Shown: piece by piece, positions 56,780-64,000 of the stretch
How positions within the stretch are numbered: position 1 is the stretch's first letter
Layout of the letters: every line of letters begins with the position of its first letter
Source: Endocalyx cinctus
Taxonomy: Eukaryota > Ascomycota > Sordariomycetes > Amphisphaeriales > Apiosporaceae
NCBI GenBank assembly: GCA_001600455.1
Contig: BCKC01000010.1
Span: 998,144 to 1,062,143, forward strand
Direction: 5' to 3'
Length of the DNA: 64,000 nt
The notes under the pieces: generated by a model
Database searches by the model: none
Seen by the model: only the letters and a program-made list of their open reading frames with translations
What the model was told of the DNA's origin: nothing
Made by a program: the position numbers and the translations under genes

Positions 56780-59700
56780 ATGACAGAAACCCAGCCCAGC
56801 TCGGGCCAAGATTATACATCCGAAAACGACATCGCTACTCGCGAAACAGGAACTCCTCCAGAAGACGAACCTCCCAAGTCACCAGGTCCAAGGCTGGAAA
56901 ATGTACCCAACGCGGAAGCTGGCGAATCTGCATTGAAGAGTGGCGACGATGGAGAAGAAAGTAATGGCGATGCCGAAGAGGAGAGTGACGATGAAGAAGA
57001 TGAGGAGGATGAGGATGAGGAAAGCGACGAAGAGGACGAAGAGCCTAAGCTTAAGTACGCACGACTCACACAACACTTAGCTTCAGTCTACAGAAAAGAC
57101 AGGACTAGTGCTTTTCTTGTCGCCGGTGACAAGATGATTGTTGGAACTGATAACGGCAATATTGTATTTATCCTTTAACCTTCTTCATATGAGCTCGCGA
57201 AGAAAACTAACACACTACCAGCATGTTATACAACTACCCAACTTTCAATCCATACACGCATATAAAGCTCATTCAGCTTCTGTTACGAATATATCAATAT
57301 CTCCTTACCCTCCGCCTCTTATCTCGTCACTCAAGCCAGACGCCGTCGCCAGAGCTGTATCCCAGTCCGTTAACCGCCCGAACTCTCGACAGTCTGAGGC
57401 CTCGTCATCCGCTGGAAAATCGAGGGCGCGTGAGATACCTCATCTTCCAAATATCCCATCGAACAATATTTTTATTGCTACTTCCTCCTTAGATGGGACC
57501 GTTTGTGTCCAGTCTTTGATCGACCTGAAAGATGTCTCGCTGAGGAATTTTGGGCGTCCTGTACGAGCCGTCGCGATATCACCAGATTATAGAAATGATC
57601 GGACATACTTATCTGGAGGATTATCCGGTAGTTTAGTCCTGACAGTTGCTCCACCGCGAGGCCGAAGTACATCTACCACGATTGGAACTGCTGCCGCTAC
57701 CGCGTCAGGCTGGCTTGGTAGCATTGGACTCAGCGCAAATGCCGGGAAAGACACGGTACTTCATTCCGGCGAGGGAGTGATAAGCACAATTAGATGGTCA
57801 TTGTCGGGGAAATATGTCGTATGGTTGAATGAACATGGTATAAAAATAATGAGATCCAAACTTCACCTTGACAGCGCCGATGCCGAATCCGCCTGGAAGA
57901 GAATAGGTCACGTTGACAGACCGCAAACGGATGAATGGGAGGAGATGGCAGGTTTCTGGAAAGGTCGTGCAGAATGGATCGACGATCAAGCCATCGGGGG
58001 TCATGATGCGATCTTGGGTGATGAGACGGCGTCCAGTTTATCCCCTGCAGCCACCAAGTTAAGCCAACAAGCTCAGGGTCATGATAAGAACATTGAACGG
58101 CTGTTGGTTGGTTGGGGTGGCACAATATGGATTATAAACGTCCATCCAGGTCATCCAGGTACCGCTGCAAATCCAGGTGAACGATCAGTTGGGAGAGCCG
58201 AGATCGCAAAGATGTGAGCGCCCTTTAATCTTCTTTCCGCACATTAACATGCGCTAACCCACTCTAACAAGTCTCCGTATCGACTGCGTCATATCTGGTA
58301 TTTCTTTATATACCCAGAATCTCCTCCTGGTCCTTGCTTTCTGTAGACCGGATGAAGATGATTCAGACGAAGAAGAGACCCCAAACGTCAAATCTGTGAA
58401 GGGGCACAAGCAGAACCTGTCGATCACTTCGTCCGGTAGCGGGCCGTCTGGCGGTATAAAGCGTCGCCATAACGCTTTGCGGCCTGAGCTTCGACTGATT
58501 GATCTTGTGTCGCAAGCTGAAGTAGATAAAGACAGTCTCACGGTTAGTCAATTTGACACTCTTTCTTCAAACGACTACCATTTAGGTGTACTACCTGCTA
58601 CCAAAGCTGCGAGTGTAGTTGCATCTCGGAATGCGCTGGACACCTTGACAGGATTTGGTTCAGATATATGGAATGCTACCATCAACCCAAGGTCTCTCTT
58701 CAACTCAGGGGCTAGTATTAGAAGCAAGGACAGTGATGATGGGGGTTCTAGTGTAATAGGTAGCATGCGTGGGAAGATGCTCGCCGGACCGCAGAGTGTT
58801 CATCCAAACCTTCTCCAACCAGGTGCCAAAATCTTTATTCACAGTCCCTATGACTGCATCTTAGCTACCAAGAGAGACCTCGGCGATCATCTTTCCTGGC
58901 TATTGGAGCGTCAGAGATATCAGGATGCATGGGAACTCTTGAATGAACATCCGGAGATTGCATCACCGCCACTCTTGGAGAGGCCTCATGGCCGAGTGTC
59001 ATCTACACCTGAGCAAACATCTTCTGCAACCGATGATTTCTTTGATGATACGTCATCAACGATTGATCATCAAACGGGGACTTCAAACTTCTTTGCCGAG
59101 AAGGAGAAACGACGAATAGGAGAGCTCTGGGTTCAAGACCTTGTCGAGCAAGGTGATTGGGTTCAAGCTGCCCAGATCGTGGCCAAAGTAGTCAATACCC
59201 CAGACAAGTGGGAAAAATGGATATACACTTTCGCCGGTGCGAAGAAATTTGATGAGATTGTCAATTTCATACCCTCCGAACCCACACGGCCACCGATTCC
59301 TGGAACCATTTACGAAGTTGTACTAGGACATTATATTCGAACCGACAAGCCCCGCTTCAAAGAATTACTTGACCGCTGGGGTCTTGACCTTTTTAATATC
59401 AATGAAGTCACGACTGCACTAGAAAATCAGCTCAAATATCGCGATGTCAGAGAAGACAGCATCGATGATGGCGAAAGAGGACGTGACTGGCGGATTGTCA
59501 TGGAGAGTCTTGCACGGCTTCATGAAGCGAATGGACGATACAGAGAGGCCCTCAAAAACTATATAAAACTCCAAGACGCAGATTCTGCAATGCGGTTAAT
59601 AAAGGATAACCACCTTGCCGATGCTGTCACTGACGATGTTCCCAGCTTCATCGCGCTTAGGGTACCGGAAGCGGAAGTGAGTCAGATGAGTATTGAAGAG

Positions 59701-60912
59701 CTTGAGCAAGCCACGTCCGAAGCGATAACATTGTTGGTAGATGAGGCGCAGCGAGGCCTCATAAATGCGGATATTGTGGTCCGTCAGCTAGAGGAGAAAG
59801 ACTTGAACGCGTATCTTTATTTCTACTTTCACGGTTTATGGAGAGAATATCGAGATCAGTCTGTTGACGAGACAATGTCCATTGTTGATCAATTTGCCGA
59901 CTTAGCTGTTCACATATTCTCACTCTTCAATCGGGATACCCTGATGGATTTCTTAAAAATATCAACATCATACCAAATCGAGAAAGCGGTGCAGGAATGC
60001 GAGGCCGCTGATTATATCCCAGAGCTCGTTTATTTGTATTCGAAAACGGGACAGATGAAGCGAGCGCTCTATCTCATTATTGACCGACTAGGAGATGTTT
60101 CCCAGGCGATCTCTTTCGCAAAAGAACAAGATGATCCAGATCTATGGGAGGATTTACTAAATTATAGCATGGATAAGCCGCGCTTTATACATGGACTACT
60201 CGAAGAAGTAGGTACCTCCATCAATCCTATCACACTGGTTCGCCGTATACCAGAAGGATTGGAAATTCCAGGCCTACGCGAGGGATTGAAACATATCATG
60301 AAGGAGCATGAGATCCAATACAGTATCTCATCAGGCGTTGCCCGCGTATTGAGGTCAGAAGTCGCAGCAGCTCAAAACCAACTACGCAACGGCCAACGGA
60401 AAGGAATCAAATTCAACGTCTCTATACAGTCCGAAGACCATGTCGACGTTGAAGTCCAAGACGTCCCAACCCTCACGGCTGCGAAAAACCTATCTTCTCC
60501 TACAGCAACATCACACACCAACGGTACAGGAACGCCTACCTCTACTACTGCCGCGACACAATCCATTACACAAGAAGACAAACAGCAGCCAGACCACGAT
60601 CACCGCGAGGCTGCTCCGGGACACTGCGCACGTTGTTTTGAGCCCTTCACAGAATGGGAGTCGGAGACACTGGTCGGATTTGCTTGTGGCCACGTCTTCC
60701 ATATCACTCACTTGCTCGAGTACCTGCACCCGAACCAACCGGTAGATGCCAGTCTCACGGGCAGCCGGGACGACGAGGAGCGCACGAGAGGCGGCCGATT
60801 CGTAGGCAGTAAAGTCACTCACGCGAGGCTGCTCCGCGATCGAATCGAAAGCGGTTGTCCTGTCTGCAAGAAGAAGATGGAAACCGTCAACGGCGGAAGC
60901 ACGCATGCATAA
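56780..60912 (+). CDS. VPS41: Vacuolar protein sorting protein Vps41 (HOPS subunit)
   Basis: Three exons (56780-57163, 57222-58213, 58272-60912) give 1338 aa. An acidic N-terminal tract (DDEEDEEDEDEESDEEDEE, ~72-90) precedes the WD40-like propeller (PKLKYARLTQHL, SSLDGTVCVQSL, AVAISPDY). The clathrin-heavy-chain repeat region follows (RELGELWVQDL-like helices, DLAVHIFSLFNRDTLMDFL, EAADYIPELVYLYSKTGQMK). A C-terminal RING-H2 has CARC, CGHVFH and CPVCKKK, with a long loop between the last Cys/His pairs. Vps41 acts in HOPS-mediated fusion with the vacuole and in AP-3 transport. No defects seen. Confidence 0.95.
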
Positions 60913-61476
60913 AACAGTAGGTTTTATTTTGGGGGTGGGCAAGAAACACTGATACCATTGAACTTACGTCTTTCTCTTTTGTCAAAAATTGGTTTTGTTT
61001 CGGAGACGGAGAGGCTTGTTTATTTGATATCCTACCTGTCTATTTTTACCTATCTGCATTACATACTAGAAATATTCGTCCATTTTTTTATCACCTATTG
61101 CCCATGCATCACATTATCAATTTGGCAAGGAGAAGGAGTTGGCTTTTCTCAGTTAGGTGATCTTTGTACATAGTTGCAGTAAGCAGGACATTTATTTTAT
61201 TTTGATCTGTTGATCTTACAACATTGGTACTCTATTCTTAAATGCCACGCTCTTATAATATTCGTAGTCCGCGAATTGCGTTGTCATTGCAACTCCTGTT
61301 CATGCTTTCAATTTGACTTAATGGCTATTATGCGTCTCCCATACAGAAGCGAAGGGGTTAGGGAGGATGATAGAATACGATACGAATACTATATCATTCA
61401 TTAACTATCACCAACCTCGACAACGATATTATACGAATCTTGCTTGACTCATTCAAATCTACCGACATATCATAGA
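60913..61476. other. Convergent spacer
   Basis: AT-rich 3' flanks of VPS41 and the hydrolase gene; nothing further recognised. Confidence 0.55.
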
Positions 61477-62563
61477 CTACTCGAGGAATGAGCGGATTTT
61501 TTTGAGTACTTCTTCGTTTTTTTCCAGGTGAACACTGTGGTTAGCATTCTCCACAACGAATAAAGTGGCATTTGGCACCTTCGATGCGATGTACTCTGAG
61601 TGTTCTAGCGATACCCTAGTCAGCTAATTTTAATCTCGTTCTACCACTCGCCATACCATACTCACCAGGTGGGCATATCCAGTCTTTCGCGCCGACGATA
61701 ACAAGCGTCTTTGCCGTAATTTGACCTAGGCTAGATCTGTAGTCGAAATACTTCTCTTTCTCGGAGTATAAGTCATCTATTCATCTGAATCAGCCACGGA
61801 GTTCCTGAGCCGTTGGTCATCACGTTTGCTCACTATGCGATCCCGCGTTGTAGTAGTTGTTTAGCACGCTCTTCAAGGCAGCGTTCGCATCGAAAGCCTC
61901 GCTGTAAAGTGGTGACATGGCGAGATGAACGAGTCGAAACTCCATATCGCTTTCGAACTGACCGAAGACTTTTTCTTTCAGCATCTCAACCGAGAAGCTA
62001 GGTGCTTTCGCTACCCTCTTCTCTAGTACCTTGATCGCGTCCTCTTCCTCTGCATTTATATATCTATGAGCATGTGGACGCGCGGACTCTACTGAATCGT
62101 GTAGACCTACGATGATAGGAAGGGGCGGTCCCTCGGAGGAGAAGGTAGGATACATGCTGAGCGTATTTAATGGCATACTGCTGGGCAAGAAATCCTCCGA
62201 AGCTGCCTCCGCAGATAATCACTTTCTCTTCGGCGCCGGCGAACGCCTTGCGCATGGACTCGATGTCCTCCACTATCTGGTCGAAAGTGTAGGGCTTCGT
62301 CGGAGAGCTCTGTCCATGTCCGCGGTAGTCGAAGGATAGGACGCGGTACTTGTCCCCTAGGGGACTATAAGCCTTAAAGTCCGATCGGTGGTCACCTATT
62401 TCATGGTCAGGAAAAACGTCTAGCTACTACGGAGAGGAAGTTAGATTCGCCATCTCCTACCAAAGCCTCTTCCCCCGTGGAGTGTTATTATCAGGGGTGC
62501 TTTTTCGGGCCCGCATATTTTATAGGCGAGCTTAGCTCCGTTGATATCGACATAATCAACCAT
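61477..62563 (-). CDS. Alpha/beta hydrolase (proline iminopeptidase-like)
   Basis: Five minus-strand exons (62563-62461, 62395-62111, 62049-61834, 61776-61666, 61604-61477) with introns of 57-65 bp give 280 aa. The fold is complete: HGGRGFGDHRSDF (oxyanion region, across intron 1), FDYRGHGQSS, the nucleophile elbow GGSFGGFLAQQYA, the acid in TLVIVGAKDWICPP, and the catalytic His in ENANHSVHLEKNEEV. The cap domain includes EEDAIKVLEKR. Relatives are proline iminopeptidases and broad-range hydrolases; there is no signal peptide. Each splice phase checks, which supports the model. Exact substrate unknown. Confidence 0.9.
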
Positions 62564-63560
62564 TGTTGCGGAATAAAATACTCTAAGAGTAACTTGCGAC
62601 CAGCCTACGTAATTCAATATTTACTATATATAAGGCCAAGAAACCATCAATCTTAAGTTATCAGCTTCACTGGTGAAATGATTCGAATATGATAATGAAT
62701 AGACCGGCTCAATACCCGATGAGAACGGCTGTTAAGATACGTTATTGGGGCTAATCTCCTGGTCTAGCGATTCAGTGAACATCAATATGTTGCATAGAGA
62801 TAAAAACGCGGGGCGGGATACCCTTCACCACATACTTAACCTACGTATGTAGTCCACGCACCAATCCCCTGTCCTTCGAGGTCATGACTAGCAGTTTATT
62901 ATATATTGTAGCTTTACTTTATATACGCTGTATCTTCTATGTTTCAGTGCCAATGAACGCGTATGGACTCCGAGATCTGACCAGGGAGATGCATCTATCT
63001 ATTCACGTGTGCTTACCGGTTTGATAACATAATACCAACATCTCATCGTTCAAAATCTCTCATATAAAAGTTCATTTTGCTTAGTGTTAAAATTAAATGC
63101 ATTGTCTATAATTTCCCGTCAACGAGAATGCCGTAAACTAATAACTATGGGGGTTAAAAAACTTGTTGAAATTGTCGGACTTGGCCCGACAGATAATTCC
63201 TAACGTGAGAAATCCTGCCCGTATGGGCTATCTAGCGGCCGCTATCGCCTCGGTTCTCCACCGCAGAAATAGCCTAGCAGGCTTCAAGGGATATCCCGCG
63301 CTGACGAGGTCTGGAAAATTCTAAGATGGCGTGCTTGACCAGGCTCCAAAAAAAAAAAAAGAGAGTGAAGTGCGTGTTTTTTAATTTCTGAGATAATGAG
63401 ACGCGATTGATAAAATACTGATACGGTCCTGATCAAAGGGTTCGTCGTCTTTTTCTTCAGTTCAAGGTGTAAACTCTTTCCTTTATTTTGTTCGTACGAC
63501 CAAACTAACTGGCCTCATCCACCAGATCTGGGCACGAAAACAAGGAAAGAAAGAGTCAAC
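62564..63560. promoter_or_regulatory. Divergent promoter region with a CGG-N7-CCG palindrome
   Basis: 997 bp between two starts. TGTCGG-ACTTGGC-CCGACA at 63173-63191 is a perfect inverted repeat with CGG-N7-CCG geometry, a Zn2Cys6-type site, about 370 bp before the transporter ATG. CCTACGTATGTAG lies near 62840. A C/T-rich leader precedes the ATG at 63561. Confidence 0.5.
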
Positions 63561-64000
63561 ATGTCGGCCCCAGTCGAAGAAATTCAAGCGGCCGCGACCG
63601 CTCCGGCGGCGCAGAACGTGCTAGAGAAGACCCCGAGCTCCAAGGGCTCCGCGATCGAGGAGGAGAAATCGGGCGCGACCCCGAGCCAGGAGGAGACCGG
63701 ACGCAGGTGGTTTCACTGGCACGAGCCTAACACGTCGCCCGAGGAGAAGCGCCTGATCTTCAAGCTGGACTGGTTCTTGCTCTCTTACTCCTGCCTTTGC
63801 TTCTTCATCAAGTGGCTCGACAGCAACAATGTCACCAACGCCTACGCTTCCGGCATGTCGGAGGAGCTCAACTTCGTCGGAAACGAGCTCGCCTGGATGA
63901 ACACCGCTTTTAACGCCGGTTCGCTCATCGGCGCCCCTTTCGCGAATCTAGTCATCACCGTCGTGAGGCCGAGGTATTGGCTCCCATTTTGCATGACCGT
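63561..64000 (+). CDS. MFS transporter (pantothenate/vitamin-type ACS family), cut by the right edge
   Basis: The first 146 codons are in view. A ~60-residue polar N terminus, with Lys/Glu/Pro, leads to WFHWHEPNTSPEEKRLIFKL, which just precedes helix 1 in Liz1/Fen2/Seo1-type carriers. The helix region SYSCLCFFIKWLDSNNVTNA has Asp-Ser-Asn-Asn in place of the usual DRxN. GMSEELNFVGNELAWMNTAF and GSLIGAPFANL follow. Family members import pantothenate and related acids. The gene is open to the window end. Confidence 0.85.
   Translation, partial: MSAPVEEIQAAATAPAAQNVLEKTPSSKGSAIEEEKSGATPSQEETGRRWFHWHEPNTSPEEKRLIFKLDWFLLSYSCLCFFIKWLDSNNVTNAYASGMSEELNFVGNELAWMNTAFNAGSLIGAPFANLVITVVRPRYWLPFCMT

Noticed and set aside
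1..64000. CRISPR, operons, bacterial-type elements
   Set aside because: The DNA is clearly fungal nuclear sequence with spliced genes; no direct-repeat spacer arrays were seen.

Overview
The window is nuclear DNA of a filamentous ascomycete (Pezizomycotina). Genes are broken by short GT-AG introns of mostly 50-130 bp, often with CTAAC/CTGAC-type branch sites. The gene content (fungal subtilase, tyrosinase, GMC oxidase, Clr5/ankyrin protein, PTH11/rhodopsin-like protein, Dal5-type transporters) and the TACCTA/TAGGTA-rich promoters fit a Sordariomycete; class and genus are inference. Reading frames were joined by hand across introns, so several genes below are visible only after splicing.

Layout. 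1-47 kb is an accessory, patchy region. It holds a gene fragment at the left edge, a fructosamine-kinase-like gene, a GMC oxidoreductase with an LTR-like remnant in its 3' flank, and an AT-rich desert (4.2-7.4 kb). Next come a secreted 8-Cys protein, a processive GT2 glycosyltransferase, a carboxylesterase pseudogene with three in-frame stops, a second AT-rich desert (13.3-16.2 kb), a 91-aa 8-Cys secreted protein and a secreted subtilase. Further right are a Dal5-like transporter beside an MmgE/PrpD protein, a small two-exon orphan gene, and a Clr5-like/ankyrin protein with an A10 frameshift. Between about 33.5 and 46.6 kb lie a FAD monooxygenase, a rhodopsin-like membrane protein, a phytanoyl-CoA-dioxygenase-like enzyme, a secretory-lipase relic, a tyrosinase and a diaminopropionate-ammonia-lyase-like enzyme.

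47-62.6 kb is dense housekeeping DNA: mitoribosomal mL49 (Img2), eIF3e (Int6), APC1 and VPS41 (divergent pair), and an alpha/beta hydrolase. The right edge enters an MFS transporter.

How they may work together. The left 20 kb combines secreted proteins and a surface-polysaccharide-type synthase, compatible with host or substrate interaction. The MmgE/PrpD gene and the permease look like a two-gene import/catabolism unit. The 33-46 kb oxidative enzymes could be a small pathway without a PKS/NRPS/terpene backbone in view, or simply accessory genes collected in one region. No CRISPR array, rRNA or convincing tRNA gene was seen.
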